Positions 25,405-35,374 are shown, counted from the first letter of the stretch. The stretch: 39,783 bases of DNA from Methanobacteriota archaeon (GCA_002706065.1 PAJM01000030.1:1-39783); one strand, 5' to 3'. Made by a program: numbers and translations. Notes: generated from the sequence alone by a model not told the origin.

Positions 25405-28400
25405 ATGGCCGACTCTTCCAAGGGACGAGGCATTGCATTTTTCGTGCTGCTCTTGTTTGTTATGGGTCCCTACATGGCCTTTGTTCCACCAGCACCCTCG
25501 ATAAGTCTGGATGATGCGCAGCGAATCGATTTGGTTTCAGTAGGCACGCCTGTTACGGTCAATGTTGGCCCAGGTACTGCAACCAGTCCATCGTTTGAAC
25601 TGGATGTACCGACAAGCACAGGGGCAATCACTTCCCTCGATCTGAGCATTCAATCAGCGACCATGCAAAACTCTCAGACCTTGCTTTGGGAAGGTGATGC
25701 CGCTTGGAATCACATTGACGCAACACACAACAACACGTTCTCTCAATCGGGTGTACTCAGTGGAGATGGCTCAGCTCCTGGTTACGACTTCAACAACGGA
25801 GCCCAAGGCTGGACGTTCTCAAATTCCTACAGTGGTCGTGTAACGACTCCTGCTTGCGGATACAACGGTTCGAGCGGGGGTTCCATTCGAACGTATGCAG
25901 GTTCAACGCATGCAACCTCCCCAACAACCAATCTCGCTGGGCGTTCCAGTATTCCGTTCCACGCTTGGGTTCATGAAGGGCGTTCGGGATGTGGAGAAAC
26001 ACCAGACTCAGGCGAAAATCTCCAACTGAAATACAAGAATGCAAACGGTCAATGGATCAACTTCCACACCTTCCAAGGCGGTGGTACGCAGACCACGAAT
26101 TTCCAGTATTCAACCATACTACCAGCTGCAGCCCTCCATTCAACCTCACAATTCCGTCTTCAGCAAACATCCGGAAGTGGCACGTGCTGCGATTATTGGT
26201 TCATCGACGATGTCAAGGTCGTTATTCCACCTGTGACGGCATGGACAAGTCCGACGTTTGGGTACAACACTTCCAACAGTTTCTCGTTGGCTGAGGGCCC
26301 ATACGCACCGATGCACATCAATGCGGATTTGCCGCTTGGGTCAACAATGCACTGGACCCTGATCGATGCACAAACTGGAGACAACATCTCCGGGTTTGAA
26401 TCCATCGAGAGTACGAGAGTTCACCTCGATGCTGTTGATTGGGAACGGTATGGATCCCTGCGCATTCAATTGCTGTTCGAAGGGCTTGACAGCGGCTCAA
26501 TGCCATCGGTCGAATCCATCACGGCCGGTGGTTTACTGAAGGATACATTCTCGATGGACCCAACCGAACGAGGTTGGTCGCTGAACAACAGTACCTATCT
26601 TGCAGGTGCTATCTCATCGTTGGCGAACGGTACGGTGCACTCACCGTGGTTTACAAGCAACTCTCCGCTGGCAGGCTATCAAGTAGCAGCCGTTGCACAG
26701 GACTTCGACGCTTACGTGCGACACGCAGAATCAGATCCATGGACTTCAATTTCTTTGCCTTATTCTGGCATGCTTACGCCCAATGAGCACGCCTTCCAAC
26801 TTCGGTTCATGCACAACTCATCACAGCCAGCACTCCTCGACGAAGTTCAAGTTACGATGTCGAGCGGTCAACGCGCTCATGCTCCAACATTGGATATGGA
26901 CGGGGATGGGTTGTTGGAGTGGGGTGACCCCGATGTTCGAATTGGATCCTGGGGTTTCCAAGACCACTTTTCAAACGGTGAAACAACGGATCGTGATTCA
27001 TTTGGATTCTCAGGTATTGCCGAGACCAGTGCCTGGATACCAGCATCCAATTTGAAGCATTTCGCAGTTTCAATTTCAAGTGAAAACGGAAACATGACCG
27101 GTATGTCGTTGCGTGTTGGAGGTTCGACAATCGTTTCTCGAACGCTCGAGAATGCAACCGTTTACCGTTACGAGATCAATGCGTCTGAACAAGCGATTCT
27201 ACAAGCATCTTTGAACAGCCAGAGTGCATTGTTGAACAATTTGGGACAAGGATTCGCATTGGTGAACGTCGAAGTGTATGGAAACGGAATCGTCACATTC
27301 TCCAATCTTGCAGCACCATATGGAACGATGGTTTCCGTTGTTGCTGACCAACAATCTCCGCTTGTGATGGCAGCGAATTCTGCCTATCGCACACCCCAAT
27401 CACCGTCAATTACCTTCCCGTTTTCAGGTCTTTCCAACGGTAAATTGATTGTCGAAGTCACCAATATGGGGTTCTCTGACGACGTTGCTACCGGTATGGT
27501 AACGATGGAGAATGCTTCGAGTCCACTTACTCCTTCGCAACGTTGGCTCTCGTTTACGACACGCTTCAGTGTCGACGCCTCACGCTCCATCTCACTGATT
27601 CGTCTTGACCTCCAAGGTCAAAACAACCACGCAACGTGGCTGTTGCCGACTGGTGGAGGAGCGGCTCTTGGACAAGGAGACAGTTCATTGGTTGAGTTGC
27701 ATCCAACAGAGCCATTCAACATCTCGGAAATTTCAGCAACGATGACTGAAATAACCGTCAAATTTAGAGTTGAGCAGGGCTGGGACGATGAGGACTGGCT
27801 GACTGCTTCGATGCGGCTTGTTCTTGACAACAGCGTAATCTCGCGTCCAGGGCAATACATGTGGAGTGGTATTGGAGGTGGTCAAGCCTTCGAGAACGAC
27901 CTGGTCATTACATCCGTCATCATCAGTGGAGATCACGGCCCCATCGACAGCTCAACAGAGTACCTCGCAGCAGGAATGGGATTGAATTTCTCCATCGATG
28001 TGGGCTATGAGGGTGTTGAAGGTGCAGATGCGTTTGCTCCAGGAGATGCTGAAGTTCAACTCTGGCAAGGAACCACCATGGTCGCTAATACAACATCCTT
28101 GGACGTTGACATGTGGAACGTCTCGGATACAGCCCCATACTCCTTCGGTGATTTGACTTGGACGGTACGGGTCGTGCCGTTGAATGGAGGCGATGTAGTT
28201 GACGAATCAGAGTACACTCGTACGTTCAAGATCGATCCGACGGCTCCAGCCGTGATTGCATCAACTGTTGAATGGTACGATCACCGACTTGCTTCGCCAA
28301 GCCAAACGGTTCAATTTCAAATTCTGGACCCAGTTCTCCTTCCTTCCGATGTCCACATTATGTTGTGGCGGGAATGGATGGATGATGATGACCTTAACGG

Positions 28401-30498
28401 CTGGCCGAGTCAAGATGAGTACGAACCTCGTTCCCTCATCATCCCAACTGACTTGACGCTCTCGACTGGGTTGTACACTTTACTGTTTGATGATTCAATG
28501 GGATCGCAAGGCCAGAAGGTTGCGGGATACCTCGTTGGAATGGATGCCTCGGGCCAAGTCCTAGAAGACGCAGGAACCGGTGAAGATGGTGAGCATTTGT
28601 TCATGTATCAGATTGGACCTGATGGCCCACCTACCTTGTCGGCCACAGCAATGTCATGGACCGATGGAGCCAAACCGTGGTTGCATCCTGGCCAAGCATA
28701 CACGTTGCGAGTTGATATGAGTGAACCCAACGGTGCATCGGACTTAACTACGGTTGAAATCCAACTTGCATCAAACACATTGACCTCACCACTTTCGTTC
28801 ACATGGGATTTCAGAACCGATTCGTGTACATCGAACAGCATTCATTTGATGGTTCACGATTGCCACATGCTTGCACTGGATGGAACGACTGCAGGCCCGT
28901 ACGAAAAAGACACACGGCTGGTAACGGAACTCGAGTTGGCGTGGACGACTCCTGACCTCGGCGATTCGTTCCGTGAACCAAGCGTGAAAATCATCGATCG
29001 AGCAGGACAAGAGGTGGTGCAAACCTTCCCTGCATACCGATGGCGGTTTTCGCCCTCGCTCATGATTCCTCAAGAATCGGTCTCGCTGGTTCTTACGCAA
29101 GGCACGGTTCTTGATGATGGAGCAAGACTCCCACCAAATTCTCCGTTTGAATTGACCGGAGCGTTGGTCTTTGAAACTACGGAATCGCTGCCAGATTTCA
29201 ATTGCAGTGTTGACGTTATGTTTGCAGGTCAAACCTACAATGCAGAAACATACAACGGCATTTGGAATGTTGAACTTCAGTCACCATCGACCTCCGGAAC
29301 CATACCACTCACGTGGTCGGTCGGATGCTTACCTCCACAAGGCGTTGACGCTACAGAGAAAGAATCCTCAGTGAAGTGGATGGTCGTCGACGGGCTTGGA
29401 CCAGAGCCTCAAGAAGTACAAACACCACGTCCCGGTTCAATACTTTCTGCGGAGGAACACGAAGTCACCATCGTTCTGTCAGAGGAAGGTGGAATCGACT
29501 TTGAATCACTCAGACTTGCATGGTGGGTCGAGGATACGGTTACTGGAGAATTCATTCGTGGTGGCGACAGTCCCTTCCTTTTGCAGGGTACAGAGATCAG
29601 CGGACTTAGTCTGGTGGGAACTGGCACAATGGATTTGAGTGTCATCACGGATGAAATGCTCATCGATCGGTTCACTGTTTACGTTCTTGTTGAAGGCCGA
29701 GACCTTGCTGGGAATCAGGTCCTTGGTGGTGAAGGGCAATCCGCTGGAAATGCGATTACGTCCTGGCTCATGGAGTGGAGGCAGCCCAAGTTTGAACTGG
29801 ATACGCCTGCGATTGAATACTCTCGATTGAATCTCCAAACAGGTGATTCGACTGCAGTTCAAATTTTCGTCAAGAACGTTGGTACCTTGGATGGTGTGAC
29901 CGATGCGACCATTTCAGTTATGCGAGCGGACGGCTCATCCGAGGTTCTTCGACAGACTGAAGTTGAAGTTGCAGAGGGTGGTCTTGGGACAATTCTCATC
30001 GATTGGGCTCCTGAACAGGAAGGTCTCCAGTGGATTGAGGTCGCTCTTGAAAACGGTGTGTCCGGTAATGGACCGTCGGTCGATGTTCGTCCAAAGACTG
30101 AACCTACATTCAGTGAAACTGTCTTTGGTGATGTGAATCCAATTCTGGGTTCAATTGGTGCGCTCCTCGGCATCTCAATCATTCTCGCATTGTTGCTCGT
30201 TGCACGGAACGCAACGATTCGTCGAGGTGCGAATTCAGAATACGAATGGGATGAATATTCCGATTATCTCGATGAGGAAGAAGATTACATTGATGATGAT
30301 GCGGATTTGAATCTCAACGATCCAATTACTGAACCAACCACTGCTGAAACTGCAAGCACACACGCTGCAGCATCCACGCAGGCTACAACCGCGGATGGAT
30401 GGACGCAAGGCTCCGATGGTGTATGGTGGTGGCAAAACCAGCAGGACGGAAGCTGGTGGTACAAGGATGCAAACGGTGAAATTCTCCAATACAAATGA
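25405..30498 (+). CDS. Giant membrane-anchored surface protein (1697 residues) with tryptophan-rich cytosolic tail
   Basis: ATG 25405; signal peptide in about residues 1-27 (GIAFFVLLLFVMGPYMAF). A jelly-roll/MAM-like domain lies at about 115-280, ending with GTCCDYWFIDDVKV. A calcium-type loop DMDGDGLLEWGD appears near 495. Long beta-rich regions with few recognisable landmarks follow, then a CARDB-like domain near 1475-1560 (LNLQTGDSTAVQIFVKNVG). One transmembrane helix (about 1580-1602, GALLGISIILALLLVAR), an acidic stretch (DEEEDYIDDDADLN) and an extreme C-terminus with SDGVWWWQNQQDGSWWYKD complete it. Topology is outside-in with a cytosolic tail of about 95 residues. Many N-x-S/T sequons are present. 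Function is not recognisable; surface structure or ligand binding is inferred. The nadE reading frame begins at or just after its stop. Confidence 0.85.
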   Translation: MADSSKGRGIAFFVLLLFVMGPYMAFVPPAPSISLDDAQRIDLVSVGTPVTVNVGPGTATSPSFELDVPTSTGAITSLDLSIQSATMQNSQTLLWEGDAAWNHIDATHNNTFSQSGVLSGDGSAPGYDFNNGAQGWTFSNSYSGRVTTPACGYNGSSGGSIRTYAGSTHATSPTTNLAGRSSIPFHAWVHEGRSGCGETPDSGENLQLKYKNANGQWINFHTFQGGGTQTTNFQYSTILPAAALHSTSQFRLQQTSGSGTCCDYWFIDDVKVVIPPVTAWTSPTFGYNTSNSFSLAEGPYAPMHINADLPLGSTMHWTLIDAQTGDNISGFESIESTRVHLDAVDWERYGSLRIQLLFEGLDSGSMPSVESITAGGLLKDTFSMDPTERGWSLNNSTYLAGAISSLANGTVHSPWFTSNSPLAGYQVAAVAQDFDAYVRHAESDPWTSISLPYSGMLTPNEHAFQLRFMHNSSQPALLDEVQVTMSSGQRAHAPTLDMDGDGLLEWGDPDVRIGSWGFQDHFSNGETTDRDSFGFSGIAETSAWIPASNLKHFAVSISSENGNMTGMSLRVGGSTIVSRTLENATVYRYEINASEQAILQASLNSQSALLNNLGQGFALVNVEVYGNGIVTFSNLAAPYGTMVSVVADQQSPLVMAANSAYRTPQSPSITFPFSGLSNGKLIVEVTNMGFSDDVATGMVTMENASSPLTPSQRWLSFTTRFSVDASRSISLIRLDLQGQNNHATWLLPTGGGAALGQGDSSLVELHPTEPFNISEISATMTEITVKFRVEQGWDDEDWLTASMRLVLDNSVISRPGQYMWSGIGGGQAFENDLVITSVIISGDHGPIDSSTEYLAAGMGLNFSIDVGYEGVEGADAFAPGDAEVQLWQGTTMVANTTSLDVDMWNVSDTAPYSFGDLTWTVRVVPLNGGDVVDESEYTRTFKIDPTAPAVIASTVEWYDHRLASPSQTVQFQILDPVLLPSDVHIMLWREWMDDDDLNGWPSQDEYEPRSLIIPTDLTLSTGLYTLLFDDSMGSQGQKVAGYLVGMDASGQVLEDAGTGEDGEHLFMYQIGPDGPPTLSATAMSWTDGAKPWLHPGQAYTLRVDMSEPNGASDLTTVEIQLASNTLTSPLSFTWDFRTDSCTSNSIHLMVHDCHMLALDGTTAGPYEKDTRLVTELELAWTTPDLGDSFREPSVKIIDRAGQEVVQTFPAYRWRFSPSLMIPQESVSLVLTQGTVLDDGARLPPNSPFELTGALVFETTESLPDFNCSVDVMFAGQTYNAETYNGIWNVELQSPSTSGTIPLTWSVGCLPPQGVDATEKESSVKWMVVDGLGPEPQEVQTPRPGSILSAEEHEVTIVLSEEGGIDFESLRLAWWVEDTVTGEFIRGGDSPFLLQGTEISGLSLVGTGTMDLSVITDEMLIDRFTVYVLVEGRDLAGNQVLGGEGQSAGNAITSWLMEWRQPKFELDTPAIEYSRLNLQTGDSTAVQIFVKNVGTLDGVTDATISVMRADGSSEVLRQTEVEVAEGGLGTILIDWAPEQEGLQWIEVALENGVSGNGPSVDVRPKTEPTFSETVFGDVNPILGSIGALLGISIILALLLVARNATIRRGANSEYEWDEYSDYLDEEEDYIDDDADLNLNDPITEPTTAETASTHAAASTQATTADGWTQGSDGVWWWQNQQDGSWWYKDANGEILQYK

Positions 30499-30536
30499 TG
30501 CATCATTTCTATGAAACCCGACCATGTGGGATTGTC

Positions 30537-32276
30537 ATGAGCGGGCAAGATGAAAGCCTGATTGCTCTGCTTCAACTCAATCCAACCGTTGGCGACATTG
30601 CCGGTAATGCCAAGCGTCTCGAACAGTTTATCGAAGTTGCAGCGTCCTCAGGCGCGGCTGTGAGTGTGAGTACAGAACTCGCAATCTGCGGTTATCCTCC
30701 ACGGGATCTGTTGATGCAATCCAAATTTGTGGAATTGGCTCAGCAATCAGCTCTTGATCTCAAGGTTGAGATGCCATCGTTGATTGGTACACCTACCGTT
30801 CCAGATACTTCCCGGGGGAAACCAGGGAATGGGGTGGTGTTACTCGGTAATGAAGCCCCCGTCAAGGTCGTTGCACGCAAACAATTGTTGCCGACATACG
30901 ATGTCTTTGATGAGGCGCGATATTTTGATTCCGATGATCGTCCAGGAATAGCTCGAACACTTTCTGGGCCGCTTGAATTGGGCGTCACAGTATGTGAGGA
31001 TGCCTGGCAAGTTGCCGGTCAAACACCTTCTGAGTACGATGCAGACCCGATCGAACAATTAGCAGAGTGGGGTCGCCAAGGCGTGAATCTCGATGCCACT
31101 GTGAACCTGTCCGCATCACCCTATCACTCAAATAAAATCCAAACTCGCCTGCACGTGGCTCGAACAGCGGCGAATACGCTTGGACACCCGTTCCTTCTTT
31201 GCAATCAAGTAGGTGGCAACGATGATCTTCTCTTCGATGGACGTTCCCTCGCTGCTTGGCCGTCTGGAGACGTTGTCGTAGCTCCTTCATGGAAAGAGGG
31301 GATTCTCCTCGTCGATATTCACAATCCAGAAGCGGCGCGATGGATTTCGATGGAATCCTCCGATGATGAACTCCTGCATTTTGAACCAGGTGAAACAGGA
31401 GACGGCCGACACGATGTTCTCGAAGAATTGTCAGATGCAGTCGTTGTAGGGTTGCGTGATTATTGTCAAAAGTCAGGAATAAAGCAAATCGTTCTCGGAT
31501 TGAGTGGGGGAATTGATTCTGCAGTAGCAGCCTGCGTAGCGGCCGAAGCGGTTGGACCTGAAAACGTCCTCGGCCTTTCGATGCCTTCTCGATTTTCATC
31601 CCAACATTCAATGGATGATGCCAAATATACAGCAGAATCGCTCGGAATGGAGTATGCCTCAATTCCAATCGATGCACATCATTCAGCCTTGGAGCAACAC
31701 CTCGCGCAAATGCTCGAGAATGGATCTGAAGTTGCTCAAGAGAACATCCAGGCACGTTTGCGTGGGATTCTTGTCATGGCACACGCCAACGCTCAAGGAA
31801 GAATGGCGATTGCAACTGGGAACAAATCTGAGCTTGCACAGGGGTATTGCACATTGTATGGTGATATGGCTGGGGGTTACACGCCGCTTGGCGACGTCTA
31901 CAAAATGGAAGTTTACGGGCTTGCAGAGGTCTTCAACCGCCGAGCAATTGAATCTGGCAAGAAGCCTCCAGTGAATGCTTCGACGTTAACGAAACCACCC
32001 TCTGCAGAACTTGCACCCGATCAACGGGACGATGACACACTTCCTCCATACGAAACACTTGATGCAATTCTCAAGCAACATATCGAACATGGCCTTGGTG
32101 CAGATGCGATTGCAGAGCAGGGTTTTGACCATACGACTGTTGTCTCGGTCTTGCAACGTCTCGAAGCAAATGAGCACAAACGCTGGCAAATGGCACCAGC
32201 ACCTCGGGTATCTTCACGGGCCTTTGGTCAAGGATGGCGTCATCCTCTAGCAAGCAATCACGACTGGCGTCGATAG
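30537..32276 (+). CDS. nadE: Glutamine-dependent NAD+ synthetase
   Basis: 579 residues from ATG 30537, which places LLQLNPTVGD close to the N-terminus as in relatives; ATG 30495, overlapping the previous stop by four bases, is an alternative adding 14 unconserved residues. The enzyme amidates deamido-NAD using ammonia released from glutamine. The N-terminal nitrilase-type glutaminase domain has the full Glu47 (STELAICGYPP), Lys115 (ARKQLLPTYDVFDE) and Cys153 (TVCEDAW) triad. The C-terminal synthetase domain has the ATP pyrophosphatase loop LGLSGGIDSAVAA (about 320-330), ATGNKSELAQGYCTLYGDMAGG and a conserved C-terminal lysine/arginine region. Many archaea have only a short ammonia-dependent NadE, so the two-domain form here is notable. 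The trhO-like gene follows after 37 nt. Confidence 0.95.
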   Translation: MSGQDESLIALLQLNPTVGDIAGNAKRLEQFIEVAASSGAAVSVSTELAICGYPPRDLLMQSKFVELAQQSALDLKVEMPSLIGTPTVPDTSRGKPGNGVVLLGNEAPVKVVARKQLLPTYDVFDEARYFDSDDRPGIARTLSGPLELGVTVCEDAWQVAGQTPSEYDADPIEQLAEWGRQGVNLDATVNLSASPYHSNKIQTRLHVARTAANTLGHPFLLCNQVGGNDDLLFDGRSLAAWPSGDVVVAPSWKEGILLVDIHNPEAARWISMESSDDELLHFEPGETGDGRHDVLEELSDAVVVGLRDYCQKSGIKQIVLGLSGGIDSAVAACVAAEAVGPENVLGLSMPSRFSSQHSMDDAKYTAESLGMEYASIPIDAHHSALEQHLAQMLENGSEVAQENIQARLRGILVMAHANAQGRMAIATGNKSELAQGYCTLYGDMAGGYTPLGDVYKMEVYGLAEVFNRRAIESGKKPPVNASTLTKPPSAELAPDQRDDDTLPPYETLDAILKQHIEHGLGADAIAEQGFDHTTVVSVLQRLEANEHKRWQMAPAPRVSSRAFGQGWRHPLASNHDWRR

Positions 32277-32313
32277 GCGATGAATACAAGACAATGGTAG
32301 TGGACGCATCGTT

Positions 32314-33156
32314 ATGACGACACAGCATCTCAACATCGCAGGGTACAAGTTCATTGTACTTCCCGATCGCAATGCGTTACGTCAACCCTTCAAACAACGA
32401 TGTGATGAACTTGGACTCAAGGGAACCATCCTCCTCAGTTACGAGGGAATCAATATCTTCGTTGCAGGACCACAGAACGGTATCAACATGTTTCGTTCGT
32501 ATCTTGCAGAAGACGAACGATTCGCAGACATTGAGTTCAAAGAATCCTTTTCCGAACAACAACCGTTCAACCGAATGAATGTTCGACTCAAGACAGAAAT
32601 CATCTCTGTTGGCTTACCTAATTTCGATCGGGTTGAATCAGATGACGGAAGAATTCTTCCTGCCGAACTCCATGAAAAGCTTCTCAACGACGATGACATC
32701 GTTCTTCTTGATACTCGAAACACCTACGAAACACGGCTCGGAACCTTCCAGAATGCCATCGAATTGGATCTCGATACATTTCGTTCGTTTCCACAAGCGG
32801 TCTCGAAACTCGATGAGTCCTACAAAGACAAAGAGATCATCATGTTCTGTACGGGCGGAGTCCGTTGTGAGAAGGCCAGTGTCATCATGAAAGATTCGGG
32901 TTTCTCCAACATTAAGCAACTTGAAGGAGGCATTCTCGGATACTTTGAACAGGTTGGTGGTGACTATTGGGATGGCGAATGCTTTGTCTTTGACAAACGC
33001 GTTGCTCTCCTTCCTGATTTAACTGAAACTGGAACTACGATTTGTTTTGCATGTCGAGAACCGTTGACACCGAAGGAACAATTGCATCCTGCATATGTGC
33101 CTGGCGAATCGTGTTCGTATTGCATCGATCGACGTCAATCCCAGACCATCCACTGA
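32314..33156 (+). CDS. trhO: Rhodanese-domain tRNA uridine hydroxylase, TrhO (YceA)-like
   Basis: 280 residues from ATG 32314. An N-terminal ferredoxin-like domain (LKGTILLSYEGINIFVAG; the GTILL-x-x-EGIN pattern is diagnostic of this family) is followed by a rhodanese domain at about 115-215 with LLDTRNTYE and the active loop CTGGVRCEKAS (Cys179, Cys184), and a C-terminal segment with WDGECFVFDKRVAL and cysteine pairs CFAC and CSYC. In bacteria TrhO makes 5-hydroxyuridine at tRNA position 34 in an oxygen-dependent way. It is somewhat shorter than the roughly 350-residue E. coli protein, mainly at the C-terminus. The last 22 nt overlap the convergent surface-protein gene. Confidence 0.9.
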   Translation: MTTQHLNIAGYKFIVLPDRNALRQPFKQRCDELGLKGTILLSYEGINIFVAGPQNGINMFRSYLAEDERFADIEFKESFSEQQPFNRMNVRLKTEIISVGLPNFDRVESDDGRILPAELHEKLLNDDDIVLLDTRNTYETRLGTFQNAIELDLDTFRSFPQAVSKLDESYKDKEIIMFCTGGVRCEKASVIMKDSGFSNIKQLEGGILGYFEQVGGDYWDGECFVFDKRVALLPDLTETGTTICFACREPLTPKEQLHPAYVPGESCSYCIDRRQSQTIH

Positions 33157-35291
33157 TCACGAATGGACGGTCGAAGGTATTGATGCAACTCATGGCCATG
33201 TTGGCCATTGTCTGCAATGAACAAGAGATGGTTTGATGTGACTGTCAAACCCCCATATGTTCCCGCATCGGAGTTGTTACCAATTCCAGTCCATACGTCA
33301 AGAACCAGTGAGGGGGTATTGCCCTCGATGGCCCATAGTGCATGACCACTGTTGGTTCCAGAATCATCCAACCCCTGTGCGAGTACGTACAGGACGGAAT
33401 CGACATACGCCATTGTCCGTGGTTGACTTGAGCTTATTCCTGGCAGCAAATCAATCGTTAATTTCGTACCTTGCACGGTGCCGTCGGTTTGACAAAGTTC
33501 CATCCCAGTATTGCTCAAAACACAATCAAACCAAATGGTAACTCCGTCGCTGACAACCTCATTGCTGTGGCCCGGTGCAAGGATGCTCATGCTCAATTCC
33601 TGCAACATTCCGGAGGCAATTGAGTAACCAAACAACGTAGCATCAGCTCCGCGATGGACTGCATCGAACACAAGGACGTCGCCAAGTTGCTGAATACCGA
33701 AGGCAGGTGCAATTACAGAAATCGGCGTTGTTGTGCCTTCTCGAGTTAATGAAGTCAACCATTGGTAGCCTCCATCATGATCCAGTTTCGCCAATTGCCG
33801 ACCAGTGCCATCACTTGCAGCAACAACAAACCCATCATCCATCGATAATCCTTGAGAGGGTGAAGAATCGCCAAAGGGTTGCAAATCATAGATATGCAGG
33901 CTTCCTGTCGTACTGAGGAATACCATCTCGAGACCAGCTTGAGCATCCTTTGCAGCAAACCATAATCCATGTTCATCACCCTGGAGCAATCCTTGACCGA
34001 ACGATGACAAACTCGTCGATTGGTTTACCAAATCAGAAGAAACTACGCTGGAGAACCAAGGTGCTTGCCAAATCGAAGTGGTTACACTACCATTGGTCCA
34101 CCACATTCGATGACCTTGTGACCCGTGGGTTGTGAACACGGCCCCATCCATCCACGTCGTTATTTTCGATGTCCAATCGATCGCATCCCCCGTTTCCATG
34201 TCACCAAGCATCGTGGTTCCTATTGAGGTACCATCACTTACCCAAAGTTCACGTCCGTTGATACCATCATCAGCATCGAAGAAGAATCGAGGTCCTCGTT
34301 CAGTAACAACGGAATGGATTCCAAGTTCGCGACCAGGGACAGAATCACCATTCGAGTGAATATCCATGAGCATGGAGGGGACATTGTTTTGCTGAAGAAT
34401 CCACAGTTCACAACCGTTCAATCCGTCATTCGATGTGAATAACATTATTTCATCAGCATCTGCGTTACTACATTCATTAGAGAAACCATTAGTGACTCCG
34501 GTATTCGAATCGAAAACTAACCCCTCATACAACTGCTCTGAGCAAATTCTCAGAGATTCTCGAACCTCATCATCATGAAGAATTCCATCGCCAGCGGTCG
34601 CTCTGTCTGTCCCATCATCAACACCAAATTCCATGACAATGCCCTTTGGACAAATTGAGGTTGGTGCTTGATGTTGTTCAATCAGTGCCGAGTATCCCTG
34701 TGAACCATCGTCTCCTTGCTGGCCTTCAGGACCCTCATCACCAAGCTGTCCATCACAGACATGTGCAGTTGTTTCGATTTCTTCCTGATCCAAGTAGAGG
34801 TTGCGATTGGTATCAACTCCTGATTCGATCTGGATTCCACCAAACTGACATGGGACACCGGGAGATAATGCTGTGAGGTTGACGAGGCTTGAGTTGCCAT
34901 TGTGGCCGTTTGTTCCGTCAAAACCAGACTGACCTTGTGGACCTGAGAGTCCTTGTTGTCCATGACATACTTTCGTACTGCTCGTGATTTCCTCGGCAGA
35001 GAGTTTTCCGTCCCCATCAAAATCTGTTCCAAGGAAGATGTCGGCCCCTCCCTCAGGGCAATAGACATCAGCCTCCCGACCTTCGGTTTCAACAAGAATT
35101 GAGGAATCCTCTTCACTTGTTGAATCAAGCGCTTCAATCGAATGGTTCAGTACGACTGCCCATATGGAGAGTAAGAGTGCGCTCAGCACAATGGTTGTCT
35201 TGGTCATCTTCACGATGTTTTCTCGTGATAGGAAACGCGAATTGCGTTCATCACGGCGGGCTCCTTGTGTGTTGTTCTCATTTGAGGACAT
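33135..35291 (-). CDS. Surface protein with collagen-like triplets, calcium-type motifs and ELWxxDGT repeats
   Basis: 718 residues from ATG 35291; ATG 35207 (690 residues) starts right at the hydrophobic helix MTKTTIVLSALLLSIWAVV and is the main alternative. The helix is a signal peptide or signal anchor. Next come three repeats of a cysteine-containing, EF-hand-like unit (FDGDGKLSAEEI, DTNRNLYLDQEEIE, ATAGDGILHDDEV), as in the DUF7151-type domain, two of them followed by Gly-x-y collagen-like runs. The C-terminal two thirds carry ELWxxDGT-type repeats (GRELWVSDGTSIGT, GMELCQTDGTVQGT), presumably a beta-propeller. No catalytic residues were recognised. An extracellular binding or structural role is inferred. 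The 3-prime end overlaps trhO by 22 nt; the 5-prime end is divergent from the aconitase X gene. Confidence 0.85.
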   Translation of the reverse strand: MSSNENNTQGARRDERNSRFLSRENIVKMTKTTIVLSALLLSIWAVVLNHSIEALDSTSEEDSSILVETEGREADVYCPEGGADIFLGTDFDGDGKLSAEEITSSTKVCHGQQGLSGPQGQSGFDGTNGHNGNSSLVNLTALSPGVPCQFGGIQIESGVDTNRNLYLDQEEIETTAHVCDGQLGDEGPEGQQGDDGSQGYSALIEQHQAPTSICPKGIVMEFGVDDGTDRATAGDGILHDDEVRESLRICSEQLYEGLVFDSNTGVTNGFSNECSNADADEIMLFTSNDGLNGCELWILQQNNVPSMLMDIHSNGDSVPGRELGIHSVVTERGPRFFFDADDGINGRELWVSDGTSIGTTMLGDMETGDAIDWTSKITTWMDGAVFTTHGSQGHRMWWTNGSVTTSIWQAPWFSSVVSSDLVNQSTSLSSFGQGLLQGDEHGLWFAAKDAQAGLEMVFLSTTGSLHIYDLQPFGDSSPSQGLSMDDGFVVAASDGTGRQLAKLDHDGGYQWLTSLTREGTTTPISVIAPAFGIQQLGDVLVFDAVHRGADATLFGYSIASGMLQELSMSILAPGHSNEVVSDGVTIWFDCVLSNTGMELCQTDGTVQGTKLTIDLLPGISSSQPRTMAYVDSVLYVLAQGLDDSGTNSGHALWAIEGNTPSLVLDVWTGIGNNSDAGTYGGLTVTSNHLLFIADNGQHGHELHQYLRPSIRDQWMVWD
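34690..34970 (-). repeat. Two collagen-like Gly-x-y blocks within the surface protein
   Basis: Within the coding frame, one block (about 34896-34970) has seven glycine triplets (GLSGPQGQSGFDGTNG core) and the second (about 34690-34752) has six (GDEGPEGQQGDDGSQG core). Each block follows a cysteine plus EF-hand-like unit. The proline content is low, so formation of a stable triple helix is uncertain. Confidence 0.7.
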
Positions 35292-35374
35292 AATTGCTGG
35301 AGCGACGTCAACCGTATCAAAACCATCGGTTGGCAACACGAGTCTTGATGAAGCATCGATGATTGCATCAATAC

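Noticed and set aside
30242..30498. PGF-CTERM or other archaeosortase signal at the C-terminus of the giant surface protein
   Set aside because: No PGF motif is present and the membrane helix is followed by about 95 residues rather than a few basic residues.
30985..31755. 256-codon open frame on the minus strand
   Set aside because: It is antisense to nadE, including its SGGIDS loop, and its translation is arginine/leucine/histidine rich without domains.
34690..34970. CRISPR-like or tandem DNA repeat
   Set aside because: The periodicity is at the protein level (Gly-x-y); the DNA copies differ and there are no spacers.
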